DNA of 64,000 nucleotides from Anaerolineae bacterium (GCA_023954475.1 JAMLHW010000001.1:248001-312000); one strand, 5' to 3'; numbered from the stretch's first letter, positions 6,970-16,543 are shown. Numbers and translations: made by a program. Notes: a model not told the origin generated them from the sequence alone.

Positions 6970-9507
6970 ATGTCCATTGCCGAAGCGATCCACACCCTGC
7001 GCATGAACCGCGATTTTATGTCGCAGGTTGTGGCATGGGAACGTCTGCCGGCCCGTTCGGCCGAATTGGCACCCTGGCCCGATCTCGATCCCCGGCTGTG
7101 CGACACATTGCAGCGGCAGGGAATCGACAATCTGTACACGCACCAGTCAGCCGCCGTTGCTGCGGCGCTGCGCGGTGACAACGTCGTCGTCGCTACGGCG
7201 ACCGCGTCCGGCAAATCGCTGTGCTACACGCTGCCCGTTTTGCAGCGGCTGCTCGACAAACCGAAGGCACGGGCGCTGTATTTGTTTCCGACCAAGGCGC
7301 TGGCGCAAGATCAGTTCGCCGCGACGCAGGCGTTGATTCACGACGGTGGCTTGCCGCTCGAAGTGGGCGTCTACGACGGCGATACGGCGCGTCATCTGCG
7401 CACAGCGGTGCGCAAAAACAGCCACATTGTCATCTCAAATCCAGACATGCTGCACGCGGGCATGTTGCCGTATCATCCGCAGTGGCGTGACCTTTTCGGC
7501 CGAATCGAATACGTCGTCATCGACGAAATTCACACCTATCGCGGCGTCTTTGGCAGCCACGTCGCCAACGTGTTGCGCCGTCTGCAACGCATCTGTGCTT
7601 TCCACGGCAGCCGTCCACAGTTCATCTGCTGTTCCGCCACCATTGCCAATCCTCTGGAACACGCCGAACGGTTGGTTGAACGACCGTTCACCCTCATTGA
7701 TGAGCGGCAAAACGGTGCGCCACACGGTGAAAAACAGTTTATCTTGTACAATCCGCCGATTTTTGATCAGGAACTGGGCTTGCGTCAAAGCGCCCTCATC
7801 ACCGCCATGGAAGCGGGGACTCATTTCCTCAAACACGACGTGCAGACAGTGCTGTTTGCCCGCACCCGCCAGTCGGTTGAATTGCTCCTGACCTATTTGC
7901 GCGACCAGCTCGACTACGCCAATCTCAATCCTGACAGCGTCACCGGCTATCGCGGCGGTTATTTGCCCAACGAGCGCCGCGCTATCGAGGCAGGGCTGCG
8001 TGACGGTAGTTTGCAAGGCGTGGTGGCGACCAACGCACTCGAATTGGGCGTAGACATTGGTCAACTCGATGCGGCGGTACTGACCGGTTATCCCGGTTCG
8101 ATTGCCTCGGTCTGGCAGCAGGCAGGGCGAGCCGGACGGCGCGTGGAACAATCGGCAGTCATGATGATTGCCGGCAACAGCCCTCTCGATCAATACATTT
8201 GCCGCCATCCGCGCTACCTTTTCGGCCGAACCCCTGAACACGCGCTGATCAATCCCGACAACCTGCGCATCATGGTCAGCCATATCCAGTGCGCGGCATT
8301 TGAAATGCCGTTCGATGAAGGTGAACCGTGGGGCGATTTTGGCCCGGTTGATGCGTTGCTAGACGCATTGCGTGAAAGCGGCGTGCTGCATCAGACGCGT
8401 GGTCGCTCGCACTGGATCGGCGAGTGTACGCCGTCGAGCACGTTCTCGCTGCGCACGTCCAGCACTGACACGGTTGTTATCCAGGCGATCGACGGCGACG
8501 CCGGTACGGCCACGGTAATCGGTGAAGTTGATCTCGACAGCGCCCCGTTGATGGTTTACGAAGGGGCGATTTATTCGCACCGCGCCGAGACGTATCTTGT
8601 CGACGAATTCGACTGGGATGGTCGTATCGCTTACGTGCGTCCGCGTGAGGTCGATTATTATACGCGGGCGACGGTGAGCAGTGATGTGCGCGAGATGGAA
8701 GCGGTCGCTTCGGCCGAAGCGGACGACGTGCTGCGGGCACATGGCGAAGTGCTGGTGGTCAGCAAGGCGACCGGCTACCGCAAGATCAAGCGTTATTCGC
8801 ATGAAACGCTTGGTTACGGCAACATTGATCTGCCGGAGTTGACGCTGGACACGACCGGCTACTGGCTGGTGTTTGGCGACAAGTTGACGGAGCAACTTTA
8901 CGATTTGGGCGTGCTGTTTCGGCCGAATCAATACGGTCCCAACTGGCAAACGCAGCGCCGGCAGGCGTTGAACCGGGACAGCCATCGCTGCAGGACATGC
9001 GGCGCAGCAGCGAAAGACGGACGAACGCTGCATGTGCATCATATTCGGCCGATACGCGACTACGGTTACATTCCCGGCGCAAACGACGCCTACTTGCAAG
9101 CCAACCAGCTTGACAACCTCATTACACTGTGTCCGAGCTGCCACCGGCAGGCAGAAGCCAGTGTGCAGGCACGGTCAGCGCTCGGTGGCCTGGCGTACGT
9201 GCTGCGCAATCTGGCACCGCTTTTCCTGATGTGCGACCCGACCGATTTGCAGGTCGTAGCCGAGAGTCGCAGCCCGCTCACCGACGCACCGACCATCGTG
9301 GTCTATGAACAAATTGCGGCGGGCGTCGGCCTCAGCGAACGGCTGTTTGAACTGCATCACGAGGTGCTGGCGGCCGCACTGGAACTGGTCAGTGATTGCG
9401 ACTGCAGCGGCGGCTGTCCGGCTTGCGTCGGGCCTCCCGGCGAAATCGGCCCGGATACCAAAGCAGTTACAAAACGACTCCTGCGAATTTTGTGTGGTGG
9501 GAAATAA
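6970..9507 (+). CDS. MrfA-like DEAD/DEAH helicase with embedded HNH motif and Cys4 C-terminus
   Basis: 845 residues. Helicase domain 1 has ATATASGKSLCYTLP (Walker A, about residue 75) and VIDEIHTYRG (Walker B, about 184). Domain 2 has ATNALELGVDIGQLDAAVLT and QQAGRAGRR. The C-terminus carries CDCSGGCPACVGP (about 809), the four-Cys site of the MrfA/YprA family, known for repair of mitomycin-type DNA damage. Unusually, residues about 660-720 hold an HNH-type motif: CRTCG, then LHVHHIRP, then LITLCPSCHRQAE. That would be a zinc-bound endonuclease-like fold between the helicase core and the Cys4 domain. Start chosen from the TATAAT 6 nt upstream. The cupin gene follows 4 nt after the stop. Confidence 0.85.
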   Translation: MSIAEAIHTLRMNRDFMSQVVAWERLPARSAELAPWPDLDPRLCDTLQRQGIDNLYTHQSAAVAAALRGDNVVVATATASGKSLCYTLPVLQRLLDKPKARALYLFPTKALAQDQFAATQALIHDGGLPLEVGVYDGDTARHLRTAVRKNSHIVISNPDMLHAGMLPYHPQWRDLFGRIEYVVIDEIHTYRGVFGSHVANVLRRLQRICAFHGSRPQFICCSATIANPLEHAERLVERPFTLIDERQNGAPHGEKQFILYNPPIFDQELGLRQSALITAMEAGTHFLKHDVQTVLFARTRQSVELLLTYLRDQLDYANLNPDSVTGYRGGYLPNERRAIEAGLRDGSLQGVVATNALELGVDIGQLDAAVLTGYPGSIASVWQQAGRAGRRVEQSAVMMIAGNSPLDQYICRHPRYLFGRTPEHALINPDNLRIMVSHIQCAAFEMPFDEGEPWGDFGPVDALLDALRESGVLHQTRGRSHWIGECTPSSTFSLRTSSTDTVVIQAIDGDAGTATVIGEVDLDSAPLMVYEGAIYSHRAETYLVDEFDWDGRIAYVRPREVDYYTRATVSSDVREMEAVASAEADDVLRAHGEVLVVSKATGYRKIKRYSHETLGYGNIDLPELTLDTTGYWLVFGDKLTEQLYDLGVLFRPNQYGPNWQTQRRQALNRDSHRCRTCGAAAKDGRTLHVHHIRPIRDYGYIPGANDAYLQANQLDNLITLCPSCHRQAEASVQARSALGGLAYVLRNLAPLFLMCDPTDLQVVAESRSPLTDAPTIVVYEQIAAGVGLSERLFELHHEVLAAALELVSDCDCSGGCPACVGPPGEIGPDTKAVTKRLLRILCGGK

Positions 9508-9511
9508 AAGT

Positions 9512-9871
9512 ATGCAACCAGTTAATCTGGCCGGTAAACTGACGCAATTCGACGATTACTGGAGTCCCAGGATCGTCGGCGAACTGAATGGGCAACATGT
9601 TAAACTCGCCAAGCTCAAGGGGGAGTTTGTCTGGCATCATCATGAAGCTGAAGACGAACTGTTCTACGTCATCAAAGGCACACTGGTGATCGAGTTCCGC
9701 GACAAATCTGTCACGATCAATGCGGGCGAGTTCATCATCGTGCCGCGCGGGGTCGAACATCGGCCGATTGCAGCCGAAGAAGTCCATGTCATGCTCTTTG
9801 AGCCAGTAACGACCCTGAACACGGGCAATGTGCGCGGCGACTTGACCGTCGATCACCCGGAGGCGTTGTGA
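9512..9871 (+). CDS. Small cupin-domain protein
   Basis: 119 residues, a single cupin barrel. FVWHHHEAEDELFYVIKG is motif 1 (metal-binding His, His, Glu) and GEFIIVPRGVEHRP is motif 2 (the final His). The metal site looks intact. Such mono-cupins include isomerases, dioxygenases and binding proteins, so no specific reaction can be assigned. It sits 4 nt after the helicase stop and its TGA overlaps the next ATG, so it is probably co-transcribed with both neighbours. Confidence 0.85.
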   Translation: MQPVNLAGKLTQFDDYWSPRIVGELNGQHVKLAKLKGEFVWHHHEAEDELFYVIKGTLVIEFRDKSVTINAGEFIIVPRGVEHRPIAAEEVHVMLFEPVTTLNTGNVRGDLTVDHPEAL

Positions 9872-10437
9872 TGCACCAGCACCGTCTGTTTCGTTTGTTC
9901 GGAATGCAGGTGTGGGTCACACCGCCGACCTTACTCGGTTTCCTGCTCATTTGGACAGGTGTAGGCATTGCCGCATGGTATTATCTCGGCGCAACGCCGA
10001 TCGAGATGATTGTCGGCGGTTTTCTGGCGGCTGTGCTGCATCAGATCGTCGGACTGGTACACCATTTGGGTCATTTTGTCGCGGCCAGGCAAACCGGTTA
10101 CCCGATGGAAGGCGTCGTTTTCGGCCGATGGCTGTTTTTCGGCACATCGATTTACCCGAGCGACGAACCGGCGCTTTCCGGCGACATTCACAGCCGCCGC
10201 GCCTGGGGTGGGCCGATTGCCAGCGCCTTGTTCGGCATTCTGGCGTCCATCGTGGCGGCGATGCTGCGCGAGTCTGGCGGCATGGCTTACTGGCTGGCTG
10301 TATTTACGATGTTCGACAGCCTGTTTCTCTTTTTCATTGGCCCGTTGATTCCGCTGCGCGTTACGGATGGTGCGACCATTCTGTATTATCGGGCAGTCAA
10401 AAAAGCCGGAAAACAGCGCGATATGTTCGGTCGATAA
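9871..10437 (+). CDS. M50-like integral membrane protein with altered HExxH (HHLGH)
   Basis: 188 residues with four to five membrane helices. LVHHLGHFVAARQTGYPMEG sits where site-2 proteases have HExGHxxxA, but the catalytic Glu is His, so proteolysis is doubtful. GGPIASALFGILASIV matches the second M50 helix with its small residues. The N-terminal helix VTPPTLLGFLLIW is also M50-like. The start overlaps the cupin stop (TGATG). It is probably an inactive homologue retained for binding or structure, but an unorthodox zinc site cannot be excluded. Confidence 0.65.
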   Translation: MHQHRLFRLFGMQVWVTPPTLLGFLLIWTGVGIAAWYYLGATPIEMIVGGFLAAVLHQIVGLVHHLGHFVAARQTGYPMEGVVFGRWLFFGTSIYPSDEPALSGDIHSRRAWGGPIASALFGILASIVAAMLRESGGMAYWLAVFTMFDSLFLFFIGPLIPLRVTDGATILYYRAVKKAGKQRDMFGR

Positions 10438-10460
10438 TGTGAACCACTGGCGTAAACAAT

Positions 10461-11327
10461 ATGAACAAAGCAACCCAATGGCGATTTGAATTAGCACAGC
10501 GCATTGCGTCGGCGTACGCAGCCATTCCCGCAGCCGAAGTTGTCATGATTGCCGGCTCGACCGGGCGCGGTACGGCCGATCGTTACTCCGACATCGAAAT
10601 TGATGTCTATTATGCCGCGTGGCCGACGTTGGCCGAACGTCAGGCAGCGGTTGCGGCGTGTGGTGGTGAATCGGCCGAATTCTCAACCTTCGCCGAAAGC
10701 GAGATCGAATTAGCGGAAAGCATGTTTTTCAACGGCTTTTACGTCCACACGAGCACATTTCTCTCGCAGCAAATGGAGCAATGGGTACAACGTGTCACCA
10801 TCGACGGCGATCCCGATGTTGAAGGGCAGATGCGCATGAATTCCGTGCGCAACGCCGTCGCCGTCACCGGCCACGAGCAGGCGCGGCGCTGGCAGCAGGC
10901 TGCCCAAGCCTATCCCGACGCGCTGGTTGAGCGGATGTTGACTGACAATCTCGATTTTGAGCAATTTTACTATCTCGCCGATATGGTCGTGTATCGTGAT
11001 GATACGCTGCTGCTCAACAAGACATTGCTACAGTGTGCGACCCAGATTTTGCAGGCGCTGCACGGTCTCAATCGCGTTTACTTGCCGACGCCCGATGCGC
11101 TGAAATGGATGGATGAAACGATTGGTGTGTTGGCGATTAAGCCGGAGCAGTTAGGCTGCCGGTTGCGTCAGATGTTTCGCGTCGATTCGGCCGAAGCGGT
11201 CGCCATCATGCGCAGCCTCATCGGCGAAACACAGACGTTGATCGCACAACACCTGCCCCAGTTTGATTTGTCGCGTTTTGCTGCCAGCAATGCACAAATA
11301 CGCCAACCCTTTGACAAGATGCCCTAA
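10461..11327 (+). CDS. Nucleotidyltransferase-domain protein
   Basis: 288 residues. IAGSTGRGTADRYSDIEIDV near residue 30 is the pol-beta nucleotidyltransferase motif GS-x-G-x-SD-x-D, with two acidic metal ligands. The rest is helical and resembles the C-terminal domain of stand-alone aminoglycoside-nucleotidyltransferase-like proteins. Substrate unknown. There is no clear ribosome-binding site before the ATG. The gene converges with the GNAT array, ending 16 bp from the next stop; AAACCAGTCA and TGACTATGGTTT in that gap could form a shared bidirectional hairpin. Confidence 0.7.
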   Translation: MNKATQWRFELAQRIASAYAAIPAAEVVMIAGSTGRGTADRYSDIEIDVYYAAWPTLAERQAAVAACGGESAEFSTFAESEIELAESMFFNGFYVHTSTFLSQQMEQWVQRVTIDGDPDVEGQMRMNSVRNAVAVTGHEQARRWQQAAQAYPDALVERMLTDNLDFEQFYYLADMVVYRDDTLLLNKTLLQCATQILQALHGLNRVYLPTPDALKWMDETIGVLAIKPEQLGCRLRQMFRVDSAEAVAIMRSLIGETQTLIAQHLPQFDLSRFAASNAQIRQPFDKMP

Positions 11328-11343
11328 ACCAGTCACGCACTGA

Positions 11344-12330
11344 CTATGGTTTGAATAGACGCTTTACATAAACCAGTGACGCCGGTTGTTCGACAAAACC
11401 CAGTCGCAAATTGATCTGCAGCATCGGATTCGTCTCGTGATTCTGCGTTTCCACCAATGGTGGTTGCCCGTTCGCTGCCACGCGTTTCTTGCCATTCGTC
11501 AACGACAGGACCTTCAGCGCCGTAGCAACGCCGTGACCCCGATAAGCACGGCGCACACCGGTAAAACCTGTGTACAGCTTCTTATCCGTCGCTTCCGACC
11601 CCCACAATTCGCTCAGCCCAACGCATTGCCCGTCAGCAACGGCAACCACGTAACAGTCAGGCAAAAAATCGGGGTTATCCTCAAATTGCCTGGCAAAGAA
11701 AGCGAATGATACGCCTCCGCCTGCCTCATACCAGGGCACATCGCGTTCGGCTTCGTGATGTGCATCGTAGATTTGTCGCACGTAATCCGGTTCGCGAGCC
11801 ATATAAGCGCCCAACGTCAGGATTTCGACACCAGATGCAGCCGCGCGTTGTTGCATCCCCGCGTAGAGTGACGGGTCGAATGTGCCCAGATCGAGATACG
11901 ACACAATTTGACGTGCGCCGAGTTCAAAGCCGCGCTTTTCCAGGAAACGGATACCGTCCGGTTCGTTTTCACGTGTAGATGACTCAAAAGCAATGGGATC
12001 GTGCGGTGCAATTTGGGCTGACATGCGCTCATAGAGGGCTGTGCCAATGCCCTGCCGTCGATAATCGGGGTGAACGATGAGTTCAAACCAGAATTTCTGT
12101 GGGTGATCCTGCTCAAAATTGTGACCGAAATGGATTGCACCAACCGGTTTGTCGGCAGCAAAGGCCAGCAGGCGCTCGTTGAGAAAGCGCGGTTCGGCCG
12201 AATCATCAAAGCGCCGCATAAATCCTGCCGAGGCCTTGCTGTTGGGCCAAACCGCATTATGTACAGCGACATATGCTTCATAGTCATGGTCATCTTGCTT
12301 ATCAAACGGCTTAAACTGAATCATCATCAT
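11344..12330 (-). CDS. Tandem-GNAT acetyltransferase, array member 1
   Basis: About 328 residues in two GNAT domains, an arrangement like mycothiol synthase. Domain 1 has HPDYRRQGIGTALYERM (acetyl-CoA pyrophosphate loop). Domain 2 has AYRGHGVATALKVLSL, followed by TNPMLQINLRLGF. Expected chemistry is acetyl transfer from acetyl-CoA to an amine, but the substrate is unknown. Three consecutive ATGs start the gene (12330, 12327, 12324); AGGA spacing favours the third. It is the last gene of the minus-strand array and lies 66 bp after member 2. Confidence 0.85.
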   Translation of the reverse strand: MMMIQFKPFDKQDDHDYEAYVAVHNAVWPNSKASAGFMRRFDDSAEPRFLNERLLAFAADKPVGAIHFGHNFEQDHPQKFWFELIVHPDYRRQGIGTALYERMSAQIAPHDPIAFESSTRENEPDGIRFLEKRGFELGARQIVSYLDLGTFDPSLYAGMQQRAAASGVEILTLGAYMAREPDYVRQIYDAHHEAERDVPWYEAGGGVSFAFFARQFEDNPDFLPDCYVVAVADGQCVGLSELWGSEATDKKLYTGFTGVRRAYRGHGVATALKVLSLTNGKKRVAANGQPPLVETQNHETNPMLQINLRLGFVEQPASLVYVKRLFKP

Positions 12331-12396
12331 GCTTCCTGAATGTTTTTGACAAACGTTGCAAAGGCGGATTTTCTCAGCTTCGGAAAACTTTGTTTC

Positions 12397-13359
12397 TTAG
12401 TCCGTTAAGCGTTTCTCGTAATCCAGCCACGCCGGCTGCGACACAAAACCCAATGCCATGTTCAGATCATACATCGGGTTATTTTCCTCGTTCTGTGTCT
12501 CGATGATGCGCGCGCCGTACTGCCGGGCAAACTCAATGCCATGCAACTTTAATGCCGTGGCAATGCCCTGGCGACGCCGTTCACGTGTCACCCCCGTGAT
12601 CGATGTGATCACCTTTTCATCATCGCCCATCACCTGCCACGTACTGGTCATGCCCACATAATCGCCCGTTACCTCATCCACAGCGACAAACCAACCGTCT
12701 AGCATCACGCCTGGGCGTTCGATCCAGCCACTGACATACGTTTCGAACGTTGTCTTGGTCGGCGGCGTGCTAAACGGCACATCGCGAATGATCAGCCAGT
12801 TCAATTCGTACAATCGCTGTTGCCAGTCGTCGTCTTGCTCTTTCAAATCAGCCACCGTGCGGATAGAAATACCGTGGGCAGCCGCTTTTGCCTGCGCGCC
12901 TGCAAAAGGCTCCGGATCGAAGTCGGCGACTGTCAAGTGCGAATTGGGATACCGTTTTGTGTTCTCAAAACCGAGTTGTTCCAGGAGGCGAATGGATTGC
13001 GTTTGTGATTCATCCGTGCCGGAAACGTAGATTTTGGGACTGTGCGGTGACAGATCGTGACATGCTTTGTTATAGAACGCCGTGCCGATACCCCGCCGCC
13101 TGTAATCGGGATCGACGCTAGCGAAGATGAAGTATTTGTCGGGATCGAAAGCCCACTCAGACTGCCCGTAGCCGGCGGTCGCCACAATTCGGCCGTCAAT
13201 CTCGACGACGAATCTCTCATCCATGAAGTCAGGGTTGCGCTTCTCATCGTGGTAACGCCACTCTTCAACCGTGGTCGCCTCACGCGGCCAGACGCGGCGA
13301 TGGATAGCAACAGCAGCTTCATAGTCGGCATCGGTTCTTTCAAATGGTCGGATTTTCAT
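12397..13359 (-). CDS. Tandem-GNAT acetyltransferase, array member 2
   Basis: 320 residues, two GNAT domains. Domain 1: DPDYRRRGIGTAFYNKACHD. Domain 2: TRERRRQGIATALKLHG, followed by ETQNEENNPMYDLNMALGF, the same signature as its neighbours. GGAG sits 7 nt before the start. The first 20 bp overlap the end of member 3, so the two are translationally coupled. Substrate unknown. Confidence 0.85.
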   Translation of the reverse strand: MKIRPFERTDADYEAAVAIHRRVWPREATTVEEWRYHDEKRNPDFMDERFVVEIDGRIVATAGYGQSEWAFDPDKYFIFASVDPDYRRRGIGTAFYNKACHDLSPHSPKIYVSGTDESQTQSIRLLEQLGFENTKRYPNSHLTVADFDPEPFAGAQAKAAAHGISIRTVADLKEQDDDWQQRLYELNWLIIRDVPFSTPPTKTTFETYVSGWIERPGVMLDGWFVAVDEVTGDYVGMTSTWQVMGDDEKVITSITGVTRERRRQGIATALKLHGIEFARQYGARIIETQNEENNPMYDLNMALGFVSQPAWLDYEKRLTD

Positions 13360-14326
13360 AGTTTAACTCCAATTTGTAATCTAAATCGGCCGGTAATGGC
13401 TTAAAGCCGAGTTGCATGTTGAGTTGGTACATCGGATTGTTCTCCTCGTTATCGGTTTCGACTTTAGTAGCGCCCGTTTGTTGCGCCCATGCAAGGGACA
13501 GTGCTTTGAGGGCCGTCGCAATACCGCGACGCCGATACGCACGGCGTACACCGGTTAAGCCCGTGTAGATTTTGTCAGGATTACCCAAACTAAGCCACAG
13601 ATTGGACACACCGACGTAATGTTCAGTCGCGTTATCGACAGCAATATGCCAGCTTTCCGGCGCACAGTTTTCATATTCAAACATTTTGGCGAATTGTTCG
13701 AGCGGTGTACGCACCTTTTCGTCGTGATAGGGGACGTCTTGCTCGATTTCCCAGCTCATATCTTCGAGTCGGATGAGCCAGTCTTCATGACGCTTTTGTA
13801 ATTCAGGTAGCGTGACTATGCTGATGTTGCCGGCACGCACTTGCTGAACGACATTGTCGTATTGGCCCGGATCGAAAGTTGTCAGATCGAGTTGTGACCG
13901 CGGGTAGCGCATAACGACGGTGAAGCCGACCGATTCCAGCATGGTGCGATATTCGGTGAAGTTTTCGCGTGTGCTGCTGATCAGTTTTTTTAGCTCGATT
14001 TCGGCCGAAACCGCAGCAACCATCCACTCGTACAAGTCGCGATACATACCATTCCCGGCACAGTCGGGATGGACTCGCAAATCGAACTGGAACTTGCCCG
14101 CTTCGGGAGACCACCACGGTTCATGCACAGTGATTTGCCCGACAGCGTGCCCGTTTCCATTTTCAGCCAGCCAGCGACGGTAGTAGATGCCCTTCGGGCG
14201 CAGCTCATCACTCTTTTTCCACTCTGATGCCAGACTGGGATCATCGGGCCAGACGGCAAGATCGAGTGCCGCTACTTGCTCGTAATCGGCATCGCTTACA
14301 AAATCAAACGGTCGTATGGTGTACAT
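13340..14326 (-). CDS. Tandem-GNAT acetyltransferase, array member 3
   Basis: About 328 residues, two GNAT domains. Domain 2 has AYRRRGIATALKALSLAW and ETDNEENNPMYQLNMQLGF. In domain 1 the acetyl-CoA loop is weaker (HPDCAGNGMYRDLYEWM), so this half may not bind the cofactor. I chose ATG 14326 because GGGAAGAG precedes it; an upstream ATG at 14347 overlaps member 4. It overlaps member 2 by 20 bp at its 3' end. Confidence 0.83.
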   Translation of the reverse strand: MYTIRPFDFVSDADYEQVAALDLAVWPDDPSLASEWKKSDELRPKGIYYRRWLAENGNGHAVGQITVHEPWWSPEAGKFQFDLRVHPDCAGNGMYRDLYEWMVAAVSAEIELKKLISSTRENFTEYRTMLESVGFTVVMRYPRSQLDLTTFDPGQYDNVVQQVRAGNISIVTLPELQKRHEDWLIRLEDMSWEIEQDVPYHDEKVRTPLEQFAKMFEYENCAPESWHIAVDNATEHYVGVSNLWLSLGNPDKIYTGLTGVRRAYRRRGIATALKALSLAWAQQTGATKVETDNEENNPMYQLNMQLGFKPLPADLDYKLELNYENPTI

Positions 14327-14330
14327 GATT

Positions 14331-15374
14331 TCACTCTTCCCGTTCATCTACCTCAGTATCGTCGGCCGATTGGAGCGTCTTGATATAGCTCAACTCATCC
14401 GGCATCTTCTCAAAACCGAGTTTGACATTGATCTGGAACATCGGATTGTTGACTTCGTTTTCCGTCACGACAAACGGAATGTCGCCTTCCGCCGTACGGA
14501 AGTTGGCTTTGGCGAAAGCAAGGGCGTGGACTTTAAGCGCCGTGGCGATGCCGCGCCGACGGTATGTGCGACACACGCCGGTCAAATCGGTGAACAGTGT
14601 CTTGTCTGTCGCCCGGCTACGCTCCAACATAGTTACGCCAACATAGTGGTCTCCGTCCAGTGCCACCAGAAACGCCTCGTCAATGCGGTTGGGGTCGTCT
14701 GCAAAGCGCTTGAGCCAGATGTCGTAAGGCGTAGGCGTGATCGGATCATGAGACGGAAGGTCCTGGACAATCTCGAAGATCATTTCATACAGTTTGCGCA
14801 GGTGTTCGGGATCGTCGCGGCGCAATTGGGTCAGATTTTTGACGACGATGCCGGATTGATCGACGCGATGCACAGTGTCTGCCCACAAATCCGGGTCAAA
14901 GTCGGCCAGTTCGAGGCGCGAACAATGGTCGCGCATCTTGACGGCAAAGCCGCGATCTTCGAGAAAGCGCCGGGCACGCGGCTTGTCGGCGTACGTGCTG
15001 CTCTCCAACGAGATTGGCCTATGTGGAGCCAATGCGTCCATTGCGTATGTGTACATTGTTCGGCCGATACCCAACCCTTGCAAATCGGGGTCAACATAGA
15101 TGCCGAAGTAGAATTTGCGCGGATGGAACGCCCACGACCGGTGCATGTAAAAGCCGTAGCCGACGATTTTGTCGTCAGCAGTACGGCACGCCACAAAGCG
15201 TCTAAACAGATGTTCCGGGATACGATTGCGATCCCACCGTTGCCAATCAGCCGCAACACTGGGGTAAAGTGGCGCACAGCGATTGTAAATCTGCACCACA
15301 GCATCGTAGTCGACTTGACGGTAGCCAAACGGCTCGACGGTAATCGCCTCGGGTAGTGTTGGTGTTGTGGTCAT
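14331..15374 (-). CDS. Tandem-GNAT acetyltransferase, array member 4
   Basis: 347 residues, two GNAT domains. Domain 1: DPDLQGLGIGRTMYTYAMD. Domain 2: TYRRRGIATALKVHALAF and TENEVNNPMFQINVKLGF. GAGGAG lies 8 nt before the start. The end is 4 bp before the start of member 3, indicating one operon. A GGTTGG-rich repeat fills the gap to member 5. Members 4, 5 and 6 resemble each other most (shared APHRPIS/APFRPIS and LYTGL/LFTDL segments), suggesting recent duplication. Confidence 0.85.
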   Translation of the reverse strand: MTTTPTLPEAITVEPFGYRQVDYDAVVQIYNRCAPLYPSVAADWQRWDRNRIPEHLFRRFVACRTADDKIVGYGFYMHRSWAFHPRKFYFGIYVDPDLQGLGIGRTMYTYAMDALAPHRPISLESSTYADKPRARRFLEDRGFAVKMRDHCSRLELADFDPDLWADTVHRVDQSGIVVKNLTQLRRDDPEHLRKLYEMIFEIVQDLPSHDPITPTPYDIWLKRFADDPNRIDEAFLVALDGDHYVGVTMLERSRATDKTLFTDLTGVCRTYRRRGIATALKVHALAFAKANFRTAEGDIPFVVTENEVNNPMFQINVKLGFEKMPDELSYIKTLQSADDTEVDEREE

Positions 15375-15388
15375 GATGAACTCTCCTC

Positions 15389-15462
15389 ACCTTGGATGGT
15401 TGGGTAGTTGGATAGTTGGATGGTCGGGTAAGTGTCCCAACTAACAAACCACCCAACTAACC
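15389..15462. repeat. GGTTGG/CCAACC intergenic repeat (copy 2)
   Basis: The gap between array members 4 and 5 consists of repeats such as GGATGGTTGGGTAGTTGG followed by CCCAACTAAC and CCACCCAACTAACC, able to fold as an imperfect hairpin. It is the same family as the tract at 231-266. Confidence 0.55.
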
Positions 15463-16485
15463 TTACTCCTCATCGATTTTTTCAATCGTTTTCACGTACA
15501 TTAGCCAATCGGGTGCTTTCTCAAAACCCAGCCTGACGTTGATCTGGTACATTGGATTATTGATTTCGTTTTCGGTGGTCACGACGGGGATGTCACCATC
15601 GGCCGAACGGATATTGGCCTTGGCATAGCCAAGCGAACTGACCTTGAGCGCTGTGGCAATCCCGCGCCGCCGGTGCGTGCGCTTGACCGCTGTCAGACCG
15701 GTGTACAATTTGGTGTCAATCGCCTCACTGCGAAACAACATGGTGATGCCGACATAGTCGTCGCCGTCGAGCGCCAGTAAGTAACAATCGTCAATGCGGT
15801 TAGGCGAGTCTTCAAACCGTTTTAGCCACAAATCGTATGCGGGCGGCGTAAATGTGCCGTGATACGGGATGTCCTGCTCTGTTTCGCACATTAGATCGTA
15901 GATTTTGCGTGCGTGCTCAGGGTCGTCGCGCTTCAATTCGGTCAGACTCTTGATTTCAATGTTCGAATCAGCGACGTAATTGAGCGTAGCGGCCCATTTT
16001 TCCGGATCGAAGGCGGCCAGATCGAGATTGGACGTATGTTCGCGGGTCTTGAGTTCAAAGCCGCGTTGTTCGAGGAAGTGCACGCTGTGTTCTTTATCCT
16101 CGCGTGTTTCGGCATCGATGGAAATCGGCCGATGTGGGGCCAGTTGTGCCATCACATGGGCGTACATCATCTTGCCGATACCCTTGCGTTGATAGGCAGG
16201 ATGCACATAGCCGTCGATATAGAAGCGGCGTGGATGGTGTGCCCAAGAACGATGCATATAAATGCCTGTAGCGACCATTTCGCCATTATCCGGTCGCCGC
16301 ACGACATAGCGTTCAAACATGTGCTCCGGATTGCGTTTTTCGTCCCACCGTTTCCAGTCGGCGACGACATCGGGATACTGGGGCCAACAAGTGTTGTAAA
16401 TGGCGACAGCACGCTCATACGCAGCGTCACTGTAGTCAAATGGTTCAATTTTGAGTGTGAGTTGTTGTGCAAATGTAGTAGCCAT
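15463..16485 (-). CDS. Tandem-GNAT acetyltransferase, array member 5
   Basis: 340 residues, two GNAT domains. Domain 1: HPAYQRKGIGKMMYAHVMAQ. Domain 2: THRRRGIATALKVSSLGYAK and TENEINNPMYQINVRLGF. AAGGA precedes the start by 9 nt. It is the closest relative of member 6 in the window (shared KIEPFDYxD start and AVAIYNTCWP). Substrate unknown. Confidence 0.85.
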   Translation of the reverse strand: MATTFAQQLTLKIEPFDYSDAAYERAVAIYNTCWPQYPDVVADWKRWDEKRNPEHMFERYVVRRPDNGEMVATGIYMHRSWAHHPRRFYIDGYVHPAYQRKGIGKMMYAHVMAQLAPHRPISIDAETREDKEHSVHFLEQRGFELKTREHTSNLDLAAFDPEKWAATLNYVADSNIEIKSLTELKRDDPEHARKIYDLMCETEQDIPYHGTFTPPAYDLWLKRFEDSPNRIDDCYLLALDGDDYVGITMLFRSEAIDTKLYTGLTAVKRTHRRRGIATALKVSSLGYAKANIRSADGDIPVVTTENEINNPMYQINVRLGFEKAPDWLMYVKTIEKIDEE

Positions 16486-16543
16486 TTTCGTTTTTCCTTG
16501 CAGAGGTTTGACGAGTCAAACCCGGACAGATTGCATCGTGTCC

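Noticed and set aside
7435-8283. 282-codon minus-strand frame opposite the helicase
   Set aside because: Shadow of the helicase gene; no motif or ribosome-binding site.
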